The notes beneath the pieces are model-generated. The model ran no database searches. It saw only the letters and a program-made list of their open reading frames with translations, and was not told the origin of the DNA. Positions 26,495 to 38,555 of a DNA stretch of 64,000 bases are shown in pieces. Position 1 is the first letter of the stretch. Every line of letters begins with the position of its first letter. The translations under genes were made by a program, and so were the position numbers. This DNA is from Oasisia sp. SBJ-2009 (lineage: Eukaryota > Annelida > Polychaeta > Sabellida > Siboglinidae). Location of the stretch: contig OZ024860.1 of NCBI GenBank assembly GCA_964017155.1, positions 50,083,583 through 50,147,582 on the forward strand. The letters are read 5' to 3'.

Positions 26495-28740
26495 GACCAT
26501 TGCCTGTTAGTTGCTTTGTGGTTTCGTTTTCATATTGAACTGGCGACATGTCTGCTCTTTGGTTTCAGGTCTTCCTATTTGAGTCCGAAGTGTGAGCATC
26601 GACACCGACCCTCTGAGAATGCGACGCGCGAGTAGTGGTGAACCCCACGCAAGTCTAGTATATAATTTCGTCGTTGTCTGGGTAGCTTGGGACAACCTTT
26701 GTTTTCTCGTATGGCTCTTCGCCATCAATGTTATGTCTAGCTTTTCGCGTTACCTGTTTGTCGGCATAGCACTCAAGACATGGCCAAAGAGCTGGCCTGT
26801 TGGCACTGATCACTGTAGCATATGCTATTGTTTCCAAGGCAATATACCAACATATGTATTCGATCTCCGTCACTACCTAGATACAAATCTGCGTGCCGAG
26901 AAACGTGTGACTGCAATAAATATTGGTCTCAAAACATCGAGTGATCTCTACACTTGTCTTAGAAGGAAAACATGTCAAATGCGTACCCTTGAGTTACACT
27001 ATCGCAAAGAATGAGGCACTTGTGTAGGTTGGTTTTGCATGCTGATTCCTAGGTATGCTGTTTCCAGTCGAGATGAATGCGTTGTGCTGGCTGTCATGAC
27101 GGTCAAAGAATCATCAACTCAACTGTATTGAGTGGGTGTATGTGTGCATGCGAGAATGTGTGTGGCATTCGCCGCGCGAATGGTGCTTATGCATATCAAT
27201 GTTAAGATACTTTCCGTGGTGCGATCTCGACCTCTTACACAAGTTTCGTTTGATGTGCATTATTTTGCATCATATTTTGACATTACTTCTCTTGAAATAC
27301 ATCATATAGCGTGAACAGTAGCTCGATCAATCGTCTGAGTAAAACGTTTCGATTGTGAGAACTGCAACAACAAAATTAATGTCCACTCGCACTAGCTGTG
27401 ATACCTGTATCGATGTCATGCTATCGTTGATTTAATTATCCCAGTGATCGGCCTACATTATCATCTACCTCAACATGCTATATAAATCAAATAACTTGAT
27501 AAAAACTAGGCTTCACCCACTGTCGAATGACTGTTCCGCGTCGCCAGTCTTCACATCATCGGGCCTGGTCGGTCAGTAATGCTGCCAGAAGTCGTCGGCC
27601 ATGTATCGCTGTATCTTCACCGGGGGCAGACACCTGAGAAAAAACAATAAAAGAGTGTTACAATGTGGACGGTGTCTAAGAAAATTGAAACCAGCAGGCT
27701 CAATTCTTACATATGCCCACATTCCTTCACCCCACTGGCGTCAATGACGCAAATCCCACCGCGATGCGGTCGAGATTACACTAAAGAAACTGGCATCTGT
27801 CGCCAGCATCCGGCTGCGCGGCACAGTAATGGCGGCAAACCGGAAGACGCGCCACAACAATACTGTGTCGTCACGACAATACGGTAGACGCGCTATTTAT
27901 GTTCCTGGCGACGTCAGATTTCAAGATGGCGACGCCTTTGATCTAGGCAAACTGGGGAGGGGGCGCTTTCTTCCACTTTTTACTTCGTTCTTTCAATGTT
28001 TTACTTGCGCTAGCCTATTTCTCAATAAGATACACACATAGGACTACAGTTGTATTATGGTACAACGGCTTGTGCGACATACGGGTACTTTTTATGCACG
28101 ATGCAAGTCAATGTGCGTGGAGTATAACACCGATTAGATTCAACAATGTCAGACTCTCTCCACTGCTTTTTAGACCAAATATATCAGGCCTGTTGCGTTC
28201 GCGCGTATTAAAACCACTACACTACCCTACCCGCGCCTCTCGTAATGAAGTTTCAAACGTAGGAGCAATTGAGGTTGGCTTGCATTCTACGCAAGTGCCT
28301 AATTCCTGTCGGAAATGGAACAGAATATATTGATATTCTTGTTCTCATTCACAGTACACTGTATATGATATGTATATACCACTATTCGATGAGTTGTCTC
28401 AATGTATCAAGCAGCTTTCCACCTATGCCTAGGCAAATAGAAATCTGGACAGTATCTAATTTAACATTCGTACTGCTGAGCTTCAAACTACTACACTAAA
28501 CGACAGAAGTTCCCTTCATTGTGTTGGCAATCTACTCTTAGCGATCTGGAACTCTAAAACGTGTTAACGGCGACGCAACGAGGGCTGTATGCAGGCTGCG
28601 CAAAGATGTATCTGAAGCATTATATGCCATTCCAAGCGATACAAGACGTTCGTTCGCATACAGATTTACTCTGTAGTGTAATACTCTATGTAGGATGTAC
28701 ACTGTGTGGAGCTAGCTCAACATCAATGATTGTATGATGC
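26495..28740. repeat. Monomer 10, 2246 bp, type B', uninterrupted
   Basis: Transitional: the left part carries A-like CCGTCACTACCTAGATAC, the right part B-like ACCGATTAGATTC but with CTCTCC instead of CTATCC (type B'). The G-run is the shortest in the array. Confidence 0.96.
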
Positions 28741-29339
28741 GACCATTGCCTGTTAGTTGCTTTGTGGTTTCGTTTTCATATTGAACTGGCGACATGTTTG
28801 CACTTTGGTTTCAGGTCTTCCTATTTGAGTCCGAAGTGTGAGCAGCGACACAGACCCTCTGAGAATGCGACGCGCGGGTAGTGGTGAACCCCACGCATGT
28901 ATAGTGTATCATTTCGTCGTCGTCTGGGTAGCTTGGAACAACCTTTGTTTTCTCGTATGGCTCTTCGCCATCAATGTTATGTCTAGCTTTTCGCGTTACC
29001 TGTTTGTCGGCATAGCGCTCAAGACATGGCCAAAGAGCTGGCCTGTTGGCACTGATCACTGTAGCATATGCTATTGTTTCCAAGGCAATATACCAACATA
29101 TGTATTCGATCTCCGTCACTACCTTGATACAAATCTGCGTGCCGAGAAACGTGTGACTGCAATAAATATTGGTCTCAAAACATCGAGTGATATCTACACT
29201 TGTCTTAGAAGGAAAACATGTCAAATGCGTACCCTTGAGTTACACTATCGCAAAGAATGAGGCACTTGTGTAGGTTGGTTTTGCATGCTGGTTCCTAAGT
29301 ATGCTGTTTCCAGTTGAGATGAATGCGTTGTGCTGGCTA

Positions 29340-31689
29340 TATAATAATAATAATAATAAATACAGTATTTGTCTACGCCATATCTCCAGCAATAAAACCA
29401 TTCAGAGGCGCATTAAAATTTACATGAATATACAGATTACCTAAACATTTTAAATAGAGACGTAGTTGTAAAATAAATAGATCAAATATGTTCAATATAA
29501 ATAAATAATATTAGTCTTTATAATACTAAAATACTAATTATACTAATACAATAAAAAAATAAAAATAAAAAAATAATAAAATATTTCATAAATAGTAGTA
29601 CATATTAAAAATGTTCGGATATTAAAAAAAAAATTCTTTCAAAGTGAAAATGCTATTTTAAATAGAAATGTTTTCAGTTGTTTCTTAAAAGAACTCAGGC
29701 AGTCTGTGGCACGCGTGGCAAGCGGCAGATTGTTCCAGAGGCGTGGAGCAGCACTAGAAAATGCCCTTTCTCCCTGCGTACGCAGTCGGCAACGAGGAAC
29801 CTCCAGCAGATGGGCGTCCGCGGAGCGTAGCGCACGGGTAGGTTGGTAGCGTATTAGTAGTTCTGTTACGTATGTTGGAGCTAGTCCGTGAAGGCTTTGA
29901 AACGTCAACAGTAACAATTTGTACTCGATCCGCTGTTTGATCGGAAGCCAGTGAAGACCGATCAAAACAGCAGTGATGTGTTCGTGTTTCCTCGTTTTGG
30001 TTATGAGCCGGGCAGCAGCGTTTTGTACTCTTTGGAGTTTGGTAAGAAGGTGGTCGAAAATGCCGTATAGCAGGCAGTTTCCGTTGTCAAGGCGAGACGT
30101 AACGTAAGAGTGAATCATAATTTCCGTTGTTTTCCGATCGAGAAGGTTTCGGATTTTTCCAATACAATGGAGATGGAAATAGGATATACGGCAAATGTGC
30201 TGCACTTGCTTCTGCATGCTTAGTGCATCATCGAAGTACACGCCTATGTTCTTTGCAACAGTGGACACTGGCACAACGATCCTCCCAAGTTCTATGTCCG
30301 GCATAGAAAGTTTGGTCTTTATATGTGGCGCGCACATCACAATAATTTCCGTCTTTGTAGCATTGAATTTCAGTTTATTTATATTCATCCAATCTTGTAA
30401 TTCTGCGACACAATCTTGGATGCGCGTGACTGCCTGGATTGTGTCTTCGTCTGAGTGCGGACTGAAAGCGAGATACAGTTGGGTGTCATCAGCATACAGG
30501 TGGACGTTTATCCCGTGTCGACGTGCGATATCACCGAGTGGAGCAGTGTAGCAAATAAACATGAGCGGGCCGAGAACGGAACCTTGCGGAACACCGAACA
30601 CCACTGGACGTTCTGCTGATAATCTGCCGTGCATTTGAATACGCTGACTTCGGTTCACCAAATACGACTTAAACCACGCTAGACATGTTGCAGTTATTCC
30701 AAACCGATCTCTGAGACGGGTTAACATGATTGTGTGATCGATCGTATCGAATGCTGCTGATAGATCTAGGAGCACTAGTATGGCAGCCTTGCGCTCATCT
30801 AGTATACAGAGCAAATCATTGCGTACTCTCAGTAGTGCTGTCTCTGTGCTGTGGTTTGGACGATATGCAGATTGCATTTGCTCATATAGATCGTTGTCTG
30901 ACAAATGTTTAGAGAAACGCACAGCAACGACCTTCTCTACGATTTTGAACACAAAACACAGGTTTGACACTGGACGATAGTTCTTGACTTCGTTTGCATC
31001 AAGCGTTGCTTTCTTCAGCAACGGAGTTACGAGTGCCATTTTAAAGGCGAAAGGGAACACTCCTGTCGCAATCGACATATTCACAATATCGGCGATGACC
31101 GGTGCAAGGCTGGATAAGTTGGCCTTCAGCAGATGAGTAGGAATCGGATCCAACTTGCACGATTTACAGGCTGATTTGCTGACCAATTTGGTGATCTCGT
31201 CGGTTGTTGTGGGCATGAACGATGACAGATACGAGGAAATACCACAGGACTCATCGGGACGCATTGATACGCAATTGTCAACATTATCAAGGTCGCGTCT
31301 GATGATATCAACTTTGTCTATGAAGTAGGTGCTGAATTCGTCAAGCAATTGTCCCAGGTGTTCATTAGGCAATGCTGACAGACGTTTTGTGTGCAACAGA
31401 GAACCCACGGTCCGGAAGAGTGCTTTTTGGTTGCCAGCCTGGTCCTTAATTCGGTTGGCATAGAACTCGGACTTGGCAGCATAGAGCATCTTCTTAACAA
31501 TGTCTCTTTGGTTCATGAAGATTTCCCGGTCGACGGTCAACTTGGACAACCTCCATCGCCGCTCCATCCTTCGTCTCTCCTTCCTCGCTGACAGAATGTC
31601 GTCGTTGACCCAAGGCGCAGCAGGGCGGATAGTGAGCCATTTAGTTTTCAGCGGTGCATGCTTCTCAAGAAGGTCACCAAGAACGCTGT
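29340..31689 (-). mobile_element. L2-clade LINE, 5'-truncated
   Basis: The insert splits the monomer between TGCTGGCT and GCTGTCATGACGG; at most 3 bp (GCT) is duplicated. On the minus strand it begins inside the endonuclease-RT linker, holds a long RT frame, an AT-rich 3' UTR (29363-29638) and ends in a (TTA)n tail at 29341-29362. Terminal microsatellites and 5' truncation are typical of L2/CR1 LINEs. Only this monomer carries it, so it is younger than the array. Confidence 0.93.
29639..31688 (-). CDS. L2-type reverse transcriptase, 5'-truncated but otherwise open
   Basis: From the truncation point to the stop at 29639 the frame is open for ~683 codons; the first Met is at 31567, but the recognisable linker (HAPLKTKWLTIRPAAPW) starts further upstream, so the true protein start is lost. 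Counting from that Met: RT blocks NYRPVSNL (~197), motif A LLDLSAAFD (~266), motif B GVPQGSVLGP (~325), catalytic YADD (358-361), then the L2 C-terminal blocks LHWLPI and APRLWNNLP. The protein would reverse-transcribe LINE RNA. The APE endonuclease is missing, so this copy is not autonomous. Absence of stops suggests recent insertion. Confidence 0.93.
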
Positions 31690-32446
31690 CATGACGGTCA
31701 AAGAATCATCAACTCAACTGTATTGAGTGGGTGTATGTGTGCATGCGAGAATGTGTGTGGCATTCGCCGCGCGAATGGTGCTTATGCATATCAATGTTAA
31801 GATACTTTCCGCGGTGCGATCTCGGCCTCTTACACAAGTTTCGTTTCATGTGCATTATTTTGCATCATATTTTGACATTACTTCTCTTGAAATACATCAT
31901 ATAGCGTGAACAATAGCTCGATCAATCGTCTGAGTAAAACGTTTCGATTGTGAGAACTGCAACATCAAAACTAATGTCCACTCGCACTAGCTGTGATACT
32001 TATATCGATGTCATGCTATCGTTCATTTAATTCTCCCAGTGATCGGCCTACATTATCATCTACCTCAACATGTTATATAGATAAAATAACTTGATAAAAA
32101 CTAGGCTTCACCCACTGTCGAATGACTGTTCCGCGTCGCTAGTCTTCACATCATCGGGCCTGGTCGGTCAGAAATGCTGCCAGAAGTCGTCGGCCATGTG
32201 TCGCTGTATCTTCACCGGCGCAGACACCTGAGAAAAAACAATAAACGAGCGTTACAATTTGCACGGTGTCTAAGAAAATTGAAACCAGCAGGCTCAATTC
32301 TTACACATGCCCACATTCCTTCACACCACTGGCGTCAAAGACGCAAATCCCACCGCGATGCGGTCGAGATTACACTAAAGAAACTGGAATCTGTCGCCAG
32401 CATCCGGCTGCGCGGCACGGTAATGGCGGCAAACCGGAAGACTCGC

Positions 32447-32611
32447 TGTCGCGCTTACATTTTTCCGATCGTTAAAACCTTTCCGATTGACGTTTCTGCG
32501 CATGCGCGTATCTAGGGGATAAACGTAAGCGCTACCTACGATGGTCGCACTTACATTTTTCCGGTCGTTAAAAACGTTCCGATTGACGTTTCTGCGCATG
32601 CGCGCATCTAG
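32447..32611 (+). repeat. Left terminal region: two direct subterminal repeats with NRF1-like palindromes
   Basis: Two copies of a ~60 bp block (32447-32512 and 32545-32611), each running from a CGCTTACATTTTTCCG-like start through GATTGACGTTTCTGCG to the palindrome TGCGCATGCGC (32497-32507; 32593-32603). A partial inverted end, AAACGTAAGCGCTAC, sits between them near 32522. The first block begins CGCTGTCGCGC and the second is followed by its inverse GCGCGACAGCG at ~32619. Confidence 0.85.
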
Positions 32612-33424
32612 AGGCGTGCGCGACAGCGCTAGCTAGCTACGCTGGTTGTTGCTCACGTGTATTTGGGAGTTTGAGCGTTATAGCACGGACTAATTGGACC
32701 AGTGACAGCGGATAACAAAGCGCTGTCACTGGTTACGATTGATTGTGCTAGGATGTACTGCTACATCTTTAGTAAATAAAAATATAGTAGTTATTGCTTC
32801 GTATACAAAGCTGTATTGTTTATTTATCCTTAATATTAATAGTAATTGGATGGATAAATAAATAGTTGCACCAAGTTTGGCATAACAAAGTTTTGTAATT
32901 TGTTGTGTGATAAGTGGCTTAAATATGCATTTAACGCGTACACAGAAGGAAAATAATGACTTATACATTAACAATCTTTATATTATACTGACCAGTTTCC
33001 TCTACTCTACGTTTAAATAATTACAGACTTTACTGAAGTAACATGATATATATTTGTTACATTTATTAAAATAACATCATGATCATCGTCTTACCTTCAG
33101 GAGTAAATGTGAAAAGATAATGTTAGTTATGTTCAGTGATGTTTTGTTGAAATGAATCCATACTGATATTTTATTGTATTCTGAATTTACTTCTTGAATA
33201 AGCCTGTAGCAGTTGTGTGTAAGTGAAACATATTGATGTCCTCTATAAATAGCACATCATTGTATTGTTTTAATACTGGCCTTTAAGTATAATATGAACT
33301 ATCTATCTTGCGTGGCTGTGGCTAAATTGAAATACATGCTGTATATAAAAAATCAATGAATTCTTGGGTTAAAAAATTAAAACATTCCTCTTAAAGCAAA
33401 ATAATTGTACATAGATCGTCTGTA
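32612..33424. other. AT-rich stretch inside the complex, no gene seen
   Basis: Apart from a perfect hairpin at 32698-32733 this ~0.8 kb holds no long open frame or recognised motif on either strand. It probably belongs to the carrier transposon or to an older insertion. Confidence 0.5.
32698..32733. repeat. Perfect 13 bp inverted repeat with 10 nt loop
   Basis: ACCAGTGACAGCG at 32698-32710 pairs without mismatch with CGCTGTCACTGGT at 32721-32733. It could form a stable hairpin in RNA or single-stranded DNA. Its inner arm resembles the outer CGCTGTCGCGC of the left end. Confidence 0.85.
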
Positions 33425-33703
33425 TAAAATGTTCAAGATCACATCACATAATGACTAAAAATAAACATAAATTATATGCAACCAATCATGCATTCATATT
33501 TTTAAAACTGCAATATGTCATTAAAGTGGTTAGATTTCACGATTCCACAAAAATGTATTGCCAATTTGTTTTAAAGTGTCTTATGTTATTTATTTACTGC
33601 TAAAATTGAAACTGTTTATTTACTTTTTGAAAAATACGCATGCATGATTGGTTGCATATAGGTTTATTTTTAGTCATTATGTGATGTGATCTTGAACATT
33701 TTA
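33425..33703. repeat. Imperfect inverted repeat (~90 bp arms), foldback-like
   Basis: ATAAAATGTTCAAGATCACA at about 33425 and onwards is matched in inverse by the stretch ending near 33703, including the inner TGCAACCAATCATGCAT (about 33477; inverse near 33645). The arms flank ~110 bp of AT-rich sequence. It may be a small foldback element or the remnant of another inverted copy. Confidence 0.7.
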
Positions 33704-35760
33704 TCATCTGAGACATTATATGAGCAGTGGCGTGCACCATCCAGTTGTAGCCAAGCATGCATGACAATGTCCAGAGAAGGGTACACTCAGTAGCGCTGAA
33801 GCATACTTTAAAAAGTGTGTTCAAACAGGCTAAATTCGAGTTGACTCAGTCAGTGGCAGTGCTGACTCGACATCGTCAAACGTTCATCACAAATAATACT
33901 AATTATTATATTAAATAACGTCATTTGCATCGGAATATAACTATTGGGTTGCAGTAACTAAGTCGTTTATGTAGAGTAGAAATGATACAGCAATGATAGG
34001 AGTGAGCCCTGCACCAGTGCATGGTCGTGTGTGTTTTCAATATCTTTATTTCAGATTGTCATAGTACATACAGATGTCCACATAAACACTAAAAAACAAG
34101 TGACTATAGAAAAATATAAAAGTATTGCACATGGTAAATAGAGAAAAAACATTGCACAATGGTACATTCCAGACTGGTACATTAAATCAAAAACTATTAT
34201 GTATATACAACATTTTGATCCAATGTCGTCTTATCCTGGATTGCCATTTCATATCACTGTTGATAATTGCAATTACCAACTTATTATAAGAGCATCAAGT
34301 CTCCGCATGAATTTATATACAAGGTTTCTAATTACAGCTTTACTATCATGGTATTCTACAAACATGGTGGAGGCACTGCAATATTTAGGCTGATTCAGCA
34401 ATAAGCGAAACACATTATTGTAAGCCACATGAAGATTATGTATACTTGCTACTGTGTAATTCAACCACAGCTGAGCAGTATACATGGGAGAGCAGAAAGT
34501 TCTAAGCAAAGTCAGCTTCACTTCAGTGGAACACATGTAAAATTTCCGCAATAGTATATTACCCCTAGCATATAGTTGTCGGCATTGGCGTAAGATATCT
34601 TTGTCATCATGTAATGTCTTAGAAATAAAGTGACCCAAATATTTCACATAATCCACTTCCTGGATTGTTTCACCATTACTCTTAAATGATGGAACATCAA
34701 CATTGTTCATATAATTTTATTAGTTACTTTTAAATATTAACACAGCACTTTTCTTGGAGTTGTACTTGATATCATGATTTAACCCATAGAGTCCACATAC
34801 CTGCATCAGTTCAGACAGTCTTGATACAGATGGGGACAGAATTACCAAGTCATCACCATACATAAGATGGTTGATAGTTGTACTACATATTACACACCTT
34901 GTGTTACATTTGTTTAAAGCTATGGTTAAATCATCCATATATATATATATTAAAAAGGTGTGGTGAGAGTATACCACCTTGCCTGACACCATTTGTAACA
35001 CCGAAATGTTCCGACAATTTGCCTGACCATCTTATACACATAGTCTGATTCGAATACCAATATATAAGCAGTCTAACAATATATCCAGGCACTCCCCTGT
35101 GAATCAACGTTTGAAATAAGATAGAATGTTTCACTCTGTCAAAGGCTTTAGACACATCTAAAAACATGTAAACATAGAGACTCCTATGCCTGTCAATAAC
35201 TTCCTTTAAGACATAAATACACAAGTCTGTCCTGTGTTTTTTTCTCAAATCCAAACTGATTGGACATTGTTGACAGCGTAACTGACATTCTGTCTAGCAA
35301 TATGTTTTCAATTTTGTTTGACACAATACTAGCTAATGCAATAGGTCTATAATTGTCTTTGCTGTTAATCTTGCTACATTTATCTTTGATAATAGGAACC
35401 AGCACAACAGATACAACAGATAACAAAGAACTAGGTAAAAATCCATGTACAAAAAACCCACTTATACACATAGCAAGTAAAGGCACAATGCGCTTATCAC
35501 AATGTTTAAGGTGTTCAGCATATACACCATCCATACCGTCAGTCTTATTTATATCTAGGCATTTAATGGCATTTTCAACTTTGCTAATTTCCACAACTAC
35601 CGGGGTATGTCATTTGTATATTTGGAATCACATTTGATCTGTTGAATGTCTATATCCCTAATACAATTAAAAAGCTGTTTAAAATGAGGCCGCCATAATT
35701 CAGTTATTTCAAAAATACCACTAACATCCTCAACACTATTAGGTAAAGGTTTACAGGTAA
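33703..35760 (-). mobile_element. Decayed LINE copy, left arm of a head-to-head pair
   Basis: Minus-strand non-LTR element whose 5' side meets the plus-strand copy at ~35760. The two arms match over ~2.0 kb with many substitutions and small indels. The left copy extends 64 bp further 5' (35697-35760), where WRPHFKQLF-type LINE sequence is still readable. 3' UTR-like sequence runs from 34272 down to about 33703. The clade is not assigned; it differs clearly from the CR1-like and L2 copies. Confidence 0.8.
34273..35760 (-). pseudogene. Reverse transcriptase of the head-to-head LINE, left copy (frameshifted)
   Basis: RT blocks are recognisable in order but in different frames: VENAIKCLDINKT and NYRPIALAS (35193-35594), motif A FLDVSKAFDRV and motif B NGVRQGGILSP (34931-35254), then the second Asp-pair motif, here YGDD (34720-35001), then a C-terminal part with an LGHFIS block (34273-34710). 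Breaks lie near 35240, at an AT-dinucleotide run near 34940, and near 34715. An extra 9 bp near 35405 duplicates part of the frame relative to the right copy. Dead copy. Confidence 0.82.
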
Positions 35761-37301
35761 ATGGCGGTCTCATTTTAAACAGCTTTTTAATTGTATTAGG
35801 GATATAGACATTCAACAATATGATTCCAAATATACAAATGACATAGTTGTGGAAATTAGCGAAGTTGAAAATGCTATTAAATGCCTAGATATAAATAAGA
35901 CTTATGGTATGGTTTGTGTATATGCTGAACACCTTAAATATTGTGATAAGCGCATTGTGCCTTTACTTGCTATGTGTATAACTGTTTTTTTTGTACGTGG
36001 ATTTTTACCTAGTTCTTTGTTATCTGTTGTGCTGGTTCCTATTATCAAAGATAAATGTAGCAAGATTAACAGCAAAGACAATTATAGACCTATTGCATTA
36101 GCTAGTATTGTGTCAAAAAACATTGAAAACATATTGTTAGACAGAATGTCAGTTACGCGGTCAACAATGTCCAATCAGTTTGGATTTAAGAAAAAACACG
36201 AGACAGACTTGTGTATTTATGTCTTAAAGGAAGTTATTGACAGGCATAGGAGTCTAGATGGGTCTATGTTTACATGTTTTTAGATGCTTCTAAATCCTTT
36301 GACAGAGTGAAACATTCTATCTTATTTCAAACGTTGATTGACAGGGGAGTGTCTGGATATATTGTTAGACTGCTTATATATTGGTATTCGAATCAGACTT
36401 TGCGTATAAGATGGTCAGGCAAATTGTTGGAACATTTTTATGTTGCAAATGGTGTCAGGCAAGGTGGTATACTCTCACCACACCTTTTTAATATATATAT
36501 ATATGGATGATTTAACCATAGCTTTAAACAAATGTAACACAAGGTGTGTAATATGTAGTACAACTATCAACCATCTTATGTATGCTGATGACTTGGTAAT
36601 TATGTCCGCATCTGTATCAAGACTGTCTGAACTGATGCAGGTATGTGGACTCTATGGGTTAAATCATGATATCAAGTACAACTCCAAGAACAATGCTGTG
36701 TTAATATTTTAAAAATAAATATAAGAAAAATATTGAAGTTCCATCATTTAAGATTAATGGTAAAACAATCCAGGAAGTGGATAATGTGAAATATTTGGGT
36801 AACTTCATTTCTAATACATTACGTGATGACAAAGATACCTTACGCCAATGCGGCAATGCCGATAACTATATGCTAGGGGTAATATGCTATTGCGGAAATT
36901 TTACATGTGTTCCACTGAATTGAAGCTGACTTTGCTTAGAACTTTCTGCTCTCCCATATATACTGCTCAGCTGTGGTGGAATTACACAGTAGCAAGTATA
37001 CATAATCTTCATGTGGCTTACAATAATGTGTTTCGCTTATTGCTAAATCAGCCTAAATATTGCAGTGCCTCCACCATGTTTGTAGAATACCATGTACCAG
37101 ATAGTAAAGCTGTAATTAGAAACCTTGTATATAAATCCATGCGGAGACTTGATAAGTAATAATAAGTTGGTAACTGCAATTATCAACAGTGATATAAATA
37201 AAATGGCAATCCAGGATAAGACGACATTGGATCAAAATGTTGTATATACATAATAGTTTTTGTTTGAATGTACCATTGTGCAATGTTTTTTTTCTCTATT
37301 T
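35761..37301 (+). mobile_element. Decayed LINE copy, right arm (continues at 48405-48889)
   Basis: Inverse of 33703-35696. The copy is interrupted at 37301/48405 by the Ngaro element: the left arm reads continuously (inverse of GGTAAATAGAG near 34135) where this arm is split between CTCTATT and ACCATGTGC. The 3' remainder is 48405-48889, which carries a ~40 bp extra stretch near 48690 relative to the left arm. Confidence 0.85.
35849..37159 (+). pseudogene. Reverse transcriptase of the head-to-head LINE, right copy (frameshifted)
   Basis: Same blocks as the left copy: NYRPIALAS near 36080, motif A FLDASKSFDRV near 36277, motif B NGVRQGGILSP near 36450, catalytic YADD near 36580 and a C-terminal part to 37159. 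Frames break near 36275, at the (AT)n run near 36495, and again around 36710-36880. The two arms carry different substitutions (YADD here, YGDD in the left arm), so they have diverged since the inversion formed. Confidence 0.82.
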
Positions 37302-37617
37302 GAGTGGCCGCGCCCTTCCCGCTTAGAGGTGTGCCCCTAATAAACCCTAATTAAAGCAGCTGTGCCTGGCTCCGTTTACTTTATAAAGAAGACACAAACA
37401 CCTAGTGAAGGTTACATGGCAATCCCAACAGTTTAATAATAAAGGATTGCCTGGCGCTCACCAGTTGCGAGCGCGCGGCTGATTGACGTATACTATGTAA
37501 TACAATATAACATAAAGCATGTAAACATAACTAAATTCTACCGTACAATCAGCTACTTGAATATAATATTGACTACAATAATAAGAACGTAAAGGGGGGG
37601 AACAAAAACCCCACCCC
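37302..37617 (-). repeat. Ngaro split direct repeat B2 (3' terminus)
   Basis: Outermost copy of B, bordering LINE sequence at 37301. Near its inner edge a run of G (37594-37600) faces runs of C (37608-37618), able to pair as a GC hairpin. Confidence 0.92.
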
Positions 37618-37956
37618 CCTACAACAATAATAACGTAACTAACGGCTGGGGTACTCAATCCCCCCAGCAAAGTAATGTACAACACAAAAATGGGCTAAGC
37701 CCCTAACACGTAGAAACTAAACAGGGAAGACACCCATCAGTGGGTGAAAAACTGAACACCTACAATAAGAAAACATGTGTAATGCGACTAACGTGCAAAA
37801 ACAGTAGGCTGAGTACAGAAACGTGAAAATAACCCTGTGCAAAAACCAAGGTAAAGGAAAGCGGAAACGCCAACATGTAGCGGGAATTAACATATCAACA
37901 AAATAGTTAGAAACGTCAAAAAGGGTGACACACCATCAAAAGCGGGATGGGCGGGC
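37618..37956. other. Unique 339 bp spacer between Ngaro A2 and B2
   Basis: Not repeated elsewhere in the window and without an open frame of note. In the standard Ngaro plan B2 follows A2 closely, so this spacer is unusual or marks a longer terminal unit. Confidence 0.7.
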
Positions 37957-38202
37957 GGAAAACGTTAAGCTGCTATCGCAGAGTCAAAATCCGTGGTGTC
38001 CAGTCAAGACAGACAGCGGGACTGGCCGGTTAAGGTCACCGGACCCAATTTAAGAAGGAAGCCTGATCTTGGCCAGATGCCCCGTAAGCTGTCGGGCAAG
38101 CGCTGTCCTTAGAATGCCTAAATACACTCCGTGTGACGCACAAGCTAACTCAGGGCTGCCCTCAAAATTGTATTGCATCCCGCTGGACACAATACTGTTT
38201 TT
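37957..38202 (-). repeat. Ngaro split direct repeat A2
   Basis: Second copy of A, directly abutting B1 at 38202/38203. During replication the B1-A2 junction is thought to template joining of the element ends. Confidence 0.92.
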
Positions 38203-38519
38203 GAGTGGCCGCGCCCTTCCCGCTTAGACGTGTGCCCCTAATAAACCCTAATTAAAGCAGCTGTGCCTGGCTCCGTTTACTTTATAAAGAAGACACAAAC
38301 ATCTAGTGAAGGTTACATGGCAATCCCAACAGTTTAATAATAAAGGATTGCCTGGCGCTCACCAGTTGCGAGCGCGCGGCTGATTGACGTATACTATGTA
38401 ATACAATATAACATAAAGTATGTAAACATAACTAAATTCTACCGTACAATCAGCTACTTGAATATAATATTGACTACAATAATAAGAACGTAAAGGGGGG
38501 GGAACAAAAACCCCACCCT
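38203..38519 (-). repeat. Ngaro split direct repeat B1 (~317 bp)
   Basis: Matches 37302-37617 from GAGTGGCCGCGCC to the G-run and ACAAAAACCCCACC, with only a few differences (CTTAGACGTG versus CTTAGAGGTG; AACATCTAG versus AACACCTAG). Confidence 0.93.
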
Positions 38520-38555
38520 CCACTGGTACAGTGGAGCCAATCCCCCCCCCCCCCC
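38518..38555. repeat. 8 bp perfect hairpin (CTCCACTG-GTA-CAGTGGAG) next to poly-C
   Basis: The stem is 38518-38525 with 38529-38536, followed by a ~15-base C-run at 38541-38555. Together with the G-run at 38494-38502 this is a strongly structured region right at the inner edge of B1. Confidence 0.8.
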
